Shown here: one piece after another, positions 21,842 to 33,999 of the stretch | Numbering within the stretch: position 1 is the first letter of the stretch | How the letters are laid out: every line of letters starts with the position of its first letter | NCBI RefSeq assembly: GCF_963678635.1 | Contig: NC_087066.1 | Coordinates: 26,503,453 to 26,567,452, forward strand | DNA: 64,000 nt | Reading direction: 5' to 3' | Source of the DNA: Symsagittifera roscoffensis | Taxonomy: Eukaryota > Xenacoelomorpha > Acoela > Convolutidae | Program-made: the position numbers and the translations under genes | Notes under the pieces: model-generated | What the model saw: only the letters and a program-made list of their open reading frames with translations | Databases searched by the model: none | Told to the model about the DNA's origin: nothing

Positions 21842-23160
21842 ATGTTTACTAACGAAGTTTTCGCAATAATATATAGTTATATCTCAATATTAGAACAAAC
21901 AGAAATTCCAAATATCTCACCAACTGAATTATCCAAACATACAAAGGTCGACATGAAATCACATTATTTTCAACTTTCCTACATATAATCAAAGAAAATT
22001 TCACTAAAGACGAGGTTTCACAACACACAAAACACGACTTACAAAAAATTTTGGCATGGTTTACAATAGATTATTTTACACATAATATAGACTTAATTTC
22101 ACAAGCAAGAAAAAATTTCAGACCTCAAATTTCGAATGATGATACAGCCATCACAGAACAGTCAGACTACGTATGGGACCCTGAATGGGCTCATCATGCA
22201 TTTATAAATATCCCACAATCAATCTCAAGTCAAGCAATAAGTACAATATCTTATCAAAGAGATTATGTGAGAGTAATACCACTGACCATTGATGCAACAC
22301 CATTAAACTACAATACATTTTTACCTGATACGCGAAATAATAGTTTAAATTCGACTGTCATACACAATGAAAACCTTAATGGAACTAGGAATCTTACACA
22401 ACAAGATATCCAAACACCATCACACTTCATAAATGAGGAAATCGTCCAAACAACGACTACACAACAAAGTATTTCACCGATACGTCCAAATTTAACAACA
22501 CCAAGAAATACAAATACTTCACTGGCACAAGTCACCTTACAATCAACCGTTAAACCGTCGGTTGCTCCAAAATATTCACAAATGGATTATCGAACATATA
22601 GACCTATGACATTACCGTCAAAAACACGAAGAACGTTCACAAGAAACACTTTAGCAGAACACAATTATAATTACGCACATTCGTCAAAAGCAAAATACCC
22701 ACCACGAAAAACTAATAATAATCATGTAAGTTCTCACTATTGGAATAACCCAACGACAACAACCACCTCAGTAAATTTTCAAACTAATTCACATCCCCCA
22801 CAGGATCGCAGTGAAAATTACCCATTTTTTCAACAAAATAAATATAAAAAACAAGCACCTCATCATACAGATTACTTATCATCTGATGATGATTATTTAC
22901 AACCAGATATTTTTGCACCGTATACCCAAGAATATCGTGGACAAGGAGTACAAAAACCTTTAACATACCGTCGAATTTTTTCTCCAAATCCAACAGATAC
23001 ACGAAATCAACAACCAATACAAATGCTAAATCCAACTACAACACAATCTTTTCAACCAATTCAACCACAAATCCCAATGATTACACACTCGTATCAACCA
23101 ACTCAAATGCAAAAAAAAACGAAATACCACTCCCATATTATCTTCAACAACACGAAATAA
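21842..23160 (+). pseudogene. Large pre-gag ORF, Thr/Asn/Pro-rich, one frameshift
   Basis: It starts at ATG 21,842. The frame breaks near 21,943 at an A-run, where one base appears to be missing, and then stays open to the stop at 23,158-23,160, about 440 codons in all. The first 130 residues look folded. The rest is low-complexity and rich in Thr, Asn, Pro and Gln, with repeated motifs such as QPIQ/QPTQ towards the end. It ends 29 bp before the gag ATG in another frame. It might be an N-terminal Gag-like or matrix-like protein, but nothing in it proves that. Confidence 0.5.
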
Positions 23161-23189
23161 CATAAATTGAACTTTCAAATTTTTGACAA

Positions 23190-24635
23190 ATGACAAATGC
23201 CGCAGAATCACTACAGATGACAATGAATCCATACCTAATGGGTGGATCATCAATAACATCAAATAAACCACTAATGGTATTCACAGGAACAGACCCTGAA
23301 CATTCTGTAGAAGATTATTTAAATGCAGTAACAGCAAAATTAATTTTAAATACAGGACCTGAACCAATTAATACACCACTACATCAAAATTGGATGCATC
23401 GACGCACAGCGTTGATACAAACAACCTTAGATGGCGCAGCCCAAAAAATGTTTTCATTATTACCTATAGAAATAAAATCAGATTGGAAAAGATTTACACA
23501 AGAATTCTCAAAAATGTTAGACTCCGAAAGAAATAAACAACACCAAAGAGTTTTATGCAATGAAGTTCGCAGATTACCAAACGAAACTATCAAACAACTA
23601 GCAGTACGTATCGAAACACTAGTTCGAAAAGCATATTCATTAAATACACATGACTATGAAAACACAAAAATGACAGAAATTTTAATGATGACCTTAACGC
23701 CTCAATTAAGGAAAATAGCAATAAAAAAGAGAGCATCTCATCCTTCCTCAATTCGAGAACCCGATTTAGATTTTCGAAAACTAGTAGACAAACTAGAAAA
23801 AGCGGAAATCACAATGAAACTTGAAGAAACGGAAAATCTAAAGTTACAGTATGTTAATCGAATCGAAACAAACACTACACATATCAATAACATACAGGAA
23901 TCAGATACAGACCTAGTTGAAAAAATCACTGAAACTCTAAATATTTATGAAAAACACCCAAATTTTAAAGGCAAACCATCTTTCAAAAAATGGTGTAATT
24001 ATTGCCGACGATATGGACATAGTATTTCTGAATGTAGACAAAAACAACAAGATAACCAGAATAAACCTCAAAAATATAAAGAACCAAATAAATCATTTTA
24101 TCAATATATGAAGAAAGACCAAAATCTACCAAACAAAAACGTATACAGTAACAATAGTTCACGAAAACCACTTCCAAACAACACTAATTACACAAGGAGT
24201 CAATCACCATATAACTCAAGTTATAGAGGAAGTTCACCAGAACGAAGAAATACACAGAATTCTTCACAAAATCATTATAATCGACCAAATAGTCGAAATA
24301 ACTACTGGAGATCAAATTCAAATACAACACAATTTGTTTCTAGATCCAATTTGCAATCAAATCCAAGAAATTAATACTATCCAAATAATCAATCACGAAA
24401 CTCATTATATAACAGAAATAGAAACTATTCAAATAATCGAAACAGAAGTTATTCAAACAATCGAAATCAAAATTACCTAAACAATCAATCCAGAAATAAC
24501 TCATATAATAGATCAAACTATCACAGATCAAACAACAATTATCAAAACAGATCACGAAACAATTCACAAAATCGAAATTCAAGTTATAATAACCGATATA
24601 GAAATTATTCTCAATCACCACATAGAAATACCACC
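23190..24635 (+). pseudogene. gag: Gag with capsid-like region and CCHC zinc knuckle
   Basis: The ATG is at 23,190. Residues of about 30-215 are a retrotransposon capsid-type helical domain (FTGTDPEHSVEDYLNAV at the start, RRLPNETIKQLAVRIE in the middle). A CCHC knuckle CNYCRRYGHSISEC follows at about 269-282 and would bind the packaged RNA. A long Asn/Arg/Tyr/Ser-rich tail comes after it. An in-frame TAA at 24,372-24,374 interrupts the tail, which otherwise runs on in the same frame to about 24,630, where a frame change leads into Pol. Gag assembles the particle and packages RNA. The tail is unusually long and repetitive (NRNYSNN-type units). Confidence 0.8.
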
Positions 24636-26080
24636 ATTACAATAATTCTAAACATCGCTACAGAAGTAGTACACCCAAACATCAAAGACATATTAACCAA
24701 GTACAATCAAATGAAGAAACAAAATCAGACCCCCCAGGTATTGATGACACAGGAAATAACGAACTACAACTAAATCAAATAAACTTTGGATCATCAGACA
24801 CAGAAAGTGACACAGAAAACACTATTTCCATAAATATGATAACAGTCGAAAACGACTACGAATCTATTATATATGAACAACCTTTTACATCACATATATA
24901 TGAAAATCAATTGGAACTCCTTCACAATTATTATATTGAATCTATCATTACTCCACAAACTGCACAAGAAGTAAATAAAATTAACACCGTAAAGAAACCC
25001 AATGAAAATGACAAAACAAAATGCTTAAAAACAAATCACATTTAACAAAATATACAAAAATAACAACCCAAAGAAAAAATATGGACAATACCATTTCTTT
25101 TAGAAAGTCCAAAAAACAAAGAATTTCAACCACCAGATCTTGAAATTGATTTTTTAATTGATTCAGGAGCAGAATCAAACATAATTAACATTCCCACATG
25201 GAATGAAATTAAAACACTACACCCAAAATTAACACCTCTCGCAACCTCTAGTAAACTAGCAACAGCACAAGGATCAGCATTAATAAATTATGGAAAAGTT
25301 CAATTATTGCTTCTCCCTACAAGAACTATGGAGCAAAATAAAATCCTAAACAAGCCATTTAAACAAATATTTCATATCACAGATATTAAACACAATATCA
25401 TTGGCATACCATTTATCTCGAAATATATACCAACAATCAACATCTTGAATAGTAAAATACTAATCAATTATAAGTACACAAAAACAAAAAATAAAGCTCT
25501 AACGTTTTTTCAACGATTAAATAAACAACCACCATTCTTCTCAAAATTCTATCCAATTTATAACCAACAACGGAAACACCTGAAACCACTATCAGGAAAT
25601 TTATATAACTTTCCAATAAAACAAGTTCACCAATATGATAAAAGTCAAAATAAACAACAACTCTTTATGTCAGACTTTGAATTCAAACCAATCCATAAGT
25701 TTTTCAAAATCACGATTTCATCCATAAAATATTTGAAAAATACGAATTCAGACATCATTTCGTTATATGTGTACTATACATCGTATCAAGTAACACTACC
25801 CCTAGGATTTTTAGGATATTGCGAAACAAACGCTACAATATCACCAGTACATGAAAGAGCGTACCGCGTAAATAATATACTCCAATTATTAGATATTTGT
25901 CAATCCACAATTTTTAACGAAGAACTATCTATAAATAATATAATAAGTGATGAAAAAAGAAATACAGATTATTTCACAAAAACCCCATATTTCAAACCTA
26001 CATTCAACATAACCAACTATACAGAAGATCAACAGAAATTTTTAACAATGTTTAACTTCCAACATTCACAAATAACTTAA
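24636..26080 (+). pseudogene. Pol N-terminus and aspartic protease
   Basis: After a Glu/Asn-rich linker with frame changes, the frame open from about 25,060 carries the protease. Its active-site motif FLIDSGAESNI lies at 25,151-25,183 and the flap/C-terminal motif HNIIGIPFI near 25,390. This is the normal retropepsin layout (D-S/T-G-A, then a hydrophobic-hydrophobic-G motif). The enzyme would cut Gag and Pol into mature proteins as a dimer. A long linker of unknown role follows. A TAA stop at 26,078-26,080 interrupts the frame, which then resumes unchanged into RT. Confidence 0.8.
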
Positions 26081-26714
26081 GACGAATTTGATAAACTAGC
26101 AAAACAGCTAATAGAATACTCATCAGTCTATGCAACATCAAAATTTGATGTTGGAAAAATTAGTTCATCACTACATCTCCCTTTAAAACCTGACGCAGTT
26201 TTCAAGAAACAAAGAGCAAGTAAAGTACCAATTCACTTACATGACAAAGTAAATAGATTACTCGATATTTTAGAACAATACAAAATTATCTCACCGGTAA
26301 ACAAAGAAGAACAACCAAAAGGTAACACTTTTATCAACCCTGTTATCATTCTAGCAAAAGGAGAATCATTAAAAATAGTTTTAGATGCTAGATATCTCAA
26401 TTCACTAATAGACGAATCAAAATGCAATTGGCCTATTAAAATCACGCATTGATGCTATTCAAAAACTTCAACCACCAACAAACAAAAAGAAAATCCAAGA
26501 ATTTCTTGGAATGTTAATTTTCTTGAGCAAATACGTTTATAAAATGCAATTATATTTAAATCCATTCTGTAATATCCTCAGACAACAAAATAATTTTGAA
26601 TGGAATACTGAACATCAAACACGATTTGAAGAAATTAAAAAGCTTTTAACTGAACAAATCTCAAACACAATTCCAGATCCAAATCAACCATTCTATGCAA
26701 TGTGCGATGCTTAA
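26081..26714 (+). pseudogene. Reverse transcriptase remnant, catalytic core deleted
   Basis: The fingers region is present up to the first catalytic strand's approach (LKIVLDARYLNSLI at about 26,370-26,411). The sequence then jumps at about 26,440-26,450 to the connection region (KIQEFLGMLIFLSKYV, 26,491-26,538). The palm, including the YxDD motif, is absent, roughly 150 codons short of the family's usual length. This copy cannot make an active RT. The connection domain continues to CDA at the start of RNase H, where another frame break occurs at about 26,714. Confidence 0.85.
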
Positions 26715-27388
26715 AATTTTGGCATCGCGCAGCATTATTACAATCACACAATAGTACAAATAAAATGAACCTTATATCAGCAAATTCTCGATTATTCACT
26801 CAAGCAGAGCTACGACTCTCCACTTTAATGAGAGAATGTACAGCTATAATTTATACGCTTACAGAATATGAATTTCTGATAATTGGATCAAAACATCCAA
26901 CAGTTCTATTTACAGACCATAAACCAATCTTTTTTCTTTTTACACAAAAGTCAAACCCCAATCATTGAGTTTATAGATTTCAATTAATTCTAATGAAATT
27001 TCCAAATCTACACATAGTCTGGACAGCAGGAAAGAATCTTGCATTACCAGATACATTAAGTCGAAATACACCACCTGAATTACTTACACGAAAAACTACA
27101 GTTGAAATACCCAAAAATATAAAATTTTATTTGGCGAAAGAGGAAACATCACCCCGACTAGAATGCAAATATGCAGTAAAAACTGACATTGAACACTCAC
27201 AGATAAATAATCTACAACACTTCCCACTTTACTTGGATTGCCAAAATAATCACTACGAAGTTGATCTACTTGGAACATCAACTTTCAAACCAATTCCATA
27301 CTCCCAATGGATAAAACATAACACTCAACAAAAACGAGTAAAACAACACTCGCATAGAAAATACTTTTTCCCGTTAATTGAAAAATAA
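26702..27388 (+). pseudogene. RNase H domain and linker to integrase
   Basis: Ty3-type RNase H landmarks are in order: the CDA aspartate (26,706-26,713), a STLMREC glutamate (about 26,820), LFTDHKPIFF (about 26,908) and LPDTLSR (about 27,046-27,065). The domain would degrade the RNA strand during reverse transcription. It is broken by a frameshift at 26,714 and a TGA at 26,966-26,968. The linker after LSR extends to a stop at 27,388. Confidence 0.8.
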
Positions 27389-27459
27389 AATTTAACTGAT
27401 AAAATAAATTTGTCAGGCCCACAAACAAACGATTCATAATACACAATAAATCAAGATTT

Positions 27460-29285
27460 TGACCTCCATGACCCACTTGACACCATTCCTTTATCTAAAC
27501 TGGAAATCGAAAACAATTTTCTCCCTCCAACAGATAAAATTACAATTAATACCTTGAAACAATACCAAAATCTTGACCACATAATTAGACAACTAAAATC
27601 ATGGCACAAATACAAAACTAAGCCCGTAAAAGCAGATACCACAATTTTAGGAAATAAAACACTCCTCCGATATTTCCGAAAATTTAATAATACAACAATA
27701 AATGAAAACACAGACCTTCTAGAATACCAATTAAATGAATCTACAGTTCCCTGTCTCCCTTTAAGTATGATTCTCATAGCTTTTAACATTTCACATACAC
27801 AAAACATTACAGGACACTCTGGATCAGAGAAAACATATTCAATTTTCATACAAAATTTTTATTTCCCAAATGCAACAATTTGGATAAAGGTACTATGCAA
27901 TGATTGTATAGTATGTCAATTAAATAAATCTTATCCAAATCATAAACAAGTAGCACAAAAACAAGATTTAAAGGACAAAGTTTATATTTTAACCATCGTA
28001 TTTCATTTGACACAAAATGACCAATTTCACCATCATCTGAAGGAAACTCCTACATTATGGTAATTGTTGACGCATTTACACATTATGTAGCACTTAACCC
28101 AGTACCACATTGTAACGCCTATTACGCTTACACAACACTTTATGAACACTGGATAGCCAAGTTCGGATTACCCGAAATTTCAGTTACAGACAACGGTACA
28201 GAATTCATAAATAATGAAATCATCACATTATGTCATTTATATAATATTAAGCACAAACCACGTACATCTCATGCACCTTGGACAAACGGTTTAGTCGATA
28301 GTATGAACCGTTCACTACAAGAGTATCTTAGATGTATCATAAATGGAAATGATACAAGATATACCGAATGGTCAGCAGATGTAAAATTATTTCCCTTAGC
28401 GTATAACTCACAAATCACAACAACTCTAGGAATGTCACCATACGAAATGGTTTTTAACCAAAAGCCACGTAAACCCATTATGTTTACAGCAAACTCCCAT
28501 AAAAATGCACAAGGTTATTGTCAACCGAGCAAAGACTCAATTTGTTATAACCTACCCTTACACACACTTGATGAAGATCATTTTCATCACCCACAAATCC
28601 TTAAATTAGCCTCCGACACACACACCGAATGGATTTTAAATAGAGACAAAAAACACAATGAAATTTACCAAAAAGTAACAAAAAAGTTGTTACAAAGACA
28701 AAACGTTAACGAATAAATAAAATCACGTTTTACACCCGCCTCCGATTTAAAAATTGGAACATTTGTCTTTACCTAATTTTAATACACAAAAAAGAATTTC
28801 TAAAAAATTACAACCCCTTCGTAAAAGACCATACCAAATAATCGCCAAACCCACTGATGTAACATATAAAATCACCGATTCAGACCAAAAAGAAATTGTT
28901 CAGCATCGAAACAATCTACTACCTTATTTCCCAAAAGAATACGCACTACGCGAACTAACTCAATTATATTCTTTCACTTTTAAAAGTTATTCAAAATAAC
29001 CCACATACAGAACATGAAGAAAATAAACAAAATAACATTCACCTTGAAAAACAAAATAAAAAATCAACTACAACCAAAAACAATACAAAAAAGCTAGACC
29101 AAGAGTTACCTCAAAAAGAAAGAAAAAATAGAAAAATGACAGAAAAAATTACACCGCAAGAACAAGCCGAAAAATCAGAACATAGAGAGTCATCACGACT
29201 TAGAAATCAACCACGCAAAAATTACAAAACATTCATTCCACAATCTAAAATATTAAAGAAAGTTGAATTTCAAAAACAGCTTTAA
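27460..29285 (+). pseudogene. Integrase with zinc-binding, DDE core and GPY/F-like C-terminus
   Basis: A HHCC zinc module (two His near 27,790-27,820, CNDCIVC near 27,897-27,918) precedes the catalytic core. There, VDAFTHY (about 28,066) and TDNGTEF (28,193-28,212) supply two aspartates. At the third catalytic position the usual Glu is Asp, in WTNGLVDSMNR (28,278-28,310). The C-terminal part has RKRPYQI (about 28,822), like the GPY/F module of Ty3 integrases. The tail is basic and ends at 29,283-29,285. Frameshifts lie near 28,010-28,055 and 29,000, and a stop at 28,714. The enzyme would insert the cDNA into host DNA. This copy is inactive. Confidence 0.82.
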
Positions 29286-30256
29286 TTTAAAAATTAGTAA
29301 TCTTTGCACCTCTGAAACATTTTGAAACTTTCGTTTTTCACAATAACATGCTGACAAACACGCAGCGATTCTAGTTCAAAATTAGCCAATAAGATTCATT
29401 CAATCCGTCACCGTCTATAACTTTAACACAAACCAATTAGACGAAAGATATTAAACTCCAGGCATATTTATAACTATAACTTTACAACCTCCAGGTCAAA
29501 AATAAGCAAACCACTCAAACTTGACAGCTAAAGTAAATACCACCATAATATCAAAACCCTCCCTTGTCTAATAACGCAAAAATCAACAATATTTTCCCAA
29601 CTCAGACCTCAAAAACCCCCCCGGACAAAAATTTTAAATTAGCTTGAAGTAAAAAAGAATCTCAAAATACCCCAGATCACTTGACAAATAAAAATAAAGT
29701 AAAAGAAGACCTTCCGAGCACCATAAAATTCGCCCCCAACGACCTTTCACAAAACTCAACCCACTTGTCAAAAAACCAATAAATAATTCGACCACACTTG
29801 AAAATCGCCCCAAACAACAAAAAATATTCGATCAAGAAGCCATTTCTTAAATGCTCTTCTCTCAATCAGTCAACATAATTTTCAAGATTTTAATAAACTT
29901 TTTAACAATATTTAAATTTCTATTCATATTTTTTTTGATACCTTTGAAGCTTTTGTAATAATCCTAATCGTTTTTTGTAACATTTTTTAAATTTTCTATT
30001 TCATATTCGAAATATATTTCCAACTTTCCCGAGCCATTGACAATATTCACAGGTACGAAAACCCAAAATTCATTTAAATGATACGAACCATTTTTTAGTA
30101 GAAGAGATATTTTTTCACTATTTGTAATTTTTATAACAATTTTATCATCCCTCATATTGACAATATGCAAATGTATAAAGAAAGCAATCATCACATTCGC
30201 TTTAGCAACAATCCTTCTAATTCTTTTTCTAGAAGAATACTACAATAAACATAAAT
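29286..30256 (+). other. Spacer between pol and ORFX, no coding frame
   Basis: About 970 bp with stops in all + strand frames. It could carry signals for a subgenomic env-region transcript; no splice consensus was confirmed. Confidence 0.5.
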
Positions 30257-31362
30257 TTTTACACTAAAAGAAATAAATCAAAAACCATCAAAAATTGCTA
30301 ACCAACAACCACACAGTCAGTCTTCACCGACAACATCCCAAGAAAACCCAAAAATACCTACAACTACCCAAAATTCCCAAACATCTACACGAATTTCTTT
30401 CCAAGATAACCCATATACTTTTGAAGAACGACACGCTCGCTTATCTGAACCACTAGAACCAGTTCAGCGACAAGCACCTCTAAGTGAACCAACATATATT
30501 TGTACCCCTCACTACCACAAGACTTAAGTAGAATCAGACATCTTAGTCAAAACCAAAATACAGGTGAAATAAACAGACAAATTATACATCCAAGACAAAA
30601 CAGAAACTCTCAGACTCCCCGAGTTAATTTTAATCTACCCCAATCCCCATCACCAAGTACTCCAGAAAATCCAACAAACATATTGCCAGAAACCCCTTCA
30701 CTTCTTTCACAATGTAGCACCTCACGTCTACCCTCCGACTACTTAGGTTCAACCCCAACATCTGAACAATTACGTGAAAATCCCTTTAATCCACCAAATC
30801 AAACATCACGACTACCATATTGGACAACACAATCATTTACACAATAAATGATCCAATAGATATTTCTACTGATACAACAACATCATCATCATTACCAGAA
30901 ACATTATCACTGCCATCAACACCATCAGTACGTCAGAGTTCACCGACGCCTTTTCCTTTTAATTTTCCAAATATCCTCGACGCTAGATACCGAGAACAAT
31001 CATCAACAAATATCCCTTTAAGATTAGATTGGAATACATTCACAGCACCTCCACCATTATTTGGACAACACTCCGAAAGTAACCGACTCCACAACTGGGC
31101 ACTTAATAGATTACAATAAAGACAAGATATCCTTGAAGACATTCGTGATCATAACATCCAAATACTCCAACAAAATAGTCTACAGTTAAAATTTGAAATC
31201 ACGGTTAAACTAAACAACATTGCTCAACATCCTTACCCATTAAACCCACCAAATATAACAGCTCAATCGCTACCACCACCATTTATAACAACTGAAGTAA
31301 CATATAAATACGACAGATATACCAAAAAGACAATTGGATACATAACATTTTATAACCCGTAA
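30257..31362 (+). pseudogene. ORFX (copy 1), Pro/Ser/Thr-rich, broken
   Basis: It aligns with the intact ORFX of copy 2 (63,042-64,000, - strand). The first two thirds are low-complexity (Pro, Ser, Thr, Gln, Asn). The last 120 residues look more structured and include LDWNTFTAPPPLFGQH and NRLHNWALNRLQ. Breaks seen against copy 2 are a frame change near 30,505 and stops at about 30,846, 31,117 and 31,361. No ATG lies at the start of the open region (a stop lies just upstream at about 30,251), so translation may depend on splicing or on an internal start. Function unknown. Confidence 0.6.
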
Positions 31363-31379
31363 TCAGGATTATCCTACTT

Positions 31380-33999
31380 ATGTATATTCTAAAAATATTA
31401 ATTTTTCTACAGCTCCTTTTTCTCATAATCTCCGATCAGAACATAAATCTTTCTCCTCGCACAGGACCCCAAGACTTATTAGTAACACATTACGATTGTG
31501 AAGAAAATGAACAAAAAACACTACACAAACATGCAATAAATTAAGTATCACAATGCGAAACAGAACCACAAGCTATAGAAACTACAAATGTAATAGCAAC
31601 ACTCTATTCAAAAGCCCGAGCAACAACAGTTATAGGATATAAATTTACAGCAACATTTTCCGAAAAGAAAGTACATTGTTCACAAGTCTCAAATGGAAAT
31701 AAAAACCGACTTGACCACGATTCATTTTACCAAAGTAATATAGAACGACTTTTGCATCTAAATCCGGATGATTGTAAAAACGAGCTACTCAGACTAAATA
31801 TCACAAGAAATAAAAACACCGACAGAAAATTAGTATTTTTTCAAGTTTTTGCCGATTCTGTACATCAAGCAGAACTTGAAAGATAACAAGGACATAAAAA
31901 AACTAGATGAAAAATATCCATACAACGGCGCACACGGAAGATTAACTTACGACATACACGATAAACACTGGATACCACACATTGGTATAATTAATCCATC
32001 AAACTGCAAAGCAGACACAAAAAATAGAGGATATCAAGAAATAATGTTTTTCGATTGGAAAATACAACTCGAAAAAATACAACTCACACGAGATTTATCT
32101 GATAACACAATGATCTATCAAGGAATTCGATTACCTTGCAAAAACGATCAAGGTTATTGTGACCCTACAACACGAACACAAGCAAAAATTGTTTGGTTCC
32201 CCGAAGATACATGTACAACATTTCAAGTAGCAAAAATAAATGCTCGAATGATAAAATTTCACAACAAATATTTTATACAATCAATCCCATATGAACAAGT
32301 AAATCCTTCACGAAAACAAAGTACTAATTTTCAAAACATCCATAATTGAGAAAATAAGTTAACACGTTTTCAAATATATCAAGAAACAGAACTCGCATGC
32401 AAATACAGAAACCCACTTCACAAAACACAATATTCTGAAATATTAGTTGAATACGAAAAAGGTTTCGACATGACCACTGGAAAAATAAAAATTGACCCTT
32501 ATGCCACAGGACACCCTTTAAACGAAGGAACACCATATATACCAGTTAACTTTCAAAAAAGTAATGGTCAACCTGGGTGGACATCTAAGGCCACATGACA
32601 CTAGAAGCACACGTTTACAAGAACTATCACTAATGAATAATACTTATTTTGGTAATATCCACTATGATATTCATTTAGATATGAAATTAGACTACACAAT
32701 TAGTCGAATTTTTCAAGAAATGTCACTCTCTGAATTGGAAACACTTCACCAATTATGCGAATTAGAACGAACACAAATCCTCCAATCAATTGCACTAGCA
32801 GTATTAAAAATACCCTACGCAGGATATTTATTATCAGGAAACAGATCAAATTTTCTAGACTACGAAGGAAATATTTTATGGTTTTATACTTTTACCAAAA
32901 AAGTATCACCACTATATGTTTTTGAAGACAAAAGATGCTATAAAAGAATCCCTATCTTTTATAAAAATAAAGTACATTTTAATGACACACTTTCAAGACG
33001 CACATATTTTTGGGATACTGCAGTCCCATGTGGATCAAAAAGTAGCCACAATGTAGTACAATTGAACCCTGATGAAGATAAATATTATCTTCTTACCCCA
33101 TACCCCACATTAATGCAATCACTCAAAAATTTTTCACCCGAAAGCATTAGAGCCATTGCTCGCAACCCAAATATTGATTTACAATCAATTGGAATATATT
33201 CAAAATCCGATATCCAACATCACATTAGAACACAACAATTCCAGGAATTTTTATCACAAATGGACATTATACAAAGACAATCAATTGACCAGAACTTACG
33301 CAAACTTGCCGAAACCGCAGGATTTGCAGACATCTATACACAAGATTATAGCGGATATTTTCAAGACATTAAAGACTATATATATCTAAACGGTGAAAAA
33401 TACAGACCACAAGATATTTCACCTATAATTGTTTTTAGTTTTGTTACACTAAAAAATGAAATTCTCGATTTTCTAGGATGGCCCTATTACGTCTTAGAAA
33501 AATTAACTATTTTATACGCAATGTTTAGCTTTATAGGATTTCTTTTTTCACTTTTAAAAGGAATCTATAACACATGTGCTCTACACACACAAGTAAATAG
33601 ACAAAAAGCGTAGCACGCATACTATTTGCAGGATTTTTTGGAATTTTTTCATCGTTAATAAACAAAATACTTCTAGACGCACAAATAAAAGAATATAATA
33701 CAAAAATAGCGACAAAACAGAACACATACGACAAAGAATAAATTAATATAGAAGTAACACCTACAGCACCACAGTTGCCACCCCTACCACATAACCATCC
33801 ATTATCCTTAGTCCCACGAATATTCCGAAACTTAGCAATAACACATAATCCAAATTTTAGACCAACCATATCACAAAATCCAATACAGCATATAATGACA
33901 CATCATTCACAAGATGAAAATACATATGAACAAATTATCGAACATCCCCATACCACCGCTTTTCAGTCTCAAAACAATAATTTTTTTAGCTCACGATGA
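31380..33999 (+). pseudogene. env: Env-like glycoprotein gene (copy 1), multiply broken
   Basis: Same gene as the intact copy at 60,436-63,054, in the same position after ORFX. The ATG at 31,380, the hydrophobic signal sequence and most of the ectodomain and C-terminal membrane region are recognisable. Breaks relative to copy 2 are nonsense codons near 31,541, 31,883 and 32,347, and frame changes near 32,570 and 33,605. It cannot yield a full protein. Its stop (TGA, 33,997-33,999) is part of ATGA, with the ATG opening the frame that leads into ORFY. Confidence 0.85.

Noticed and set aside
22308-28478. Many - strand frames of 60-132 codons across gag and pol
   Set aside because: They are shadows of the + strand retroelement genes.
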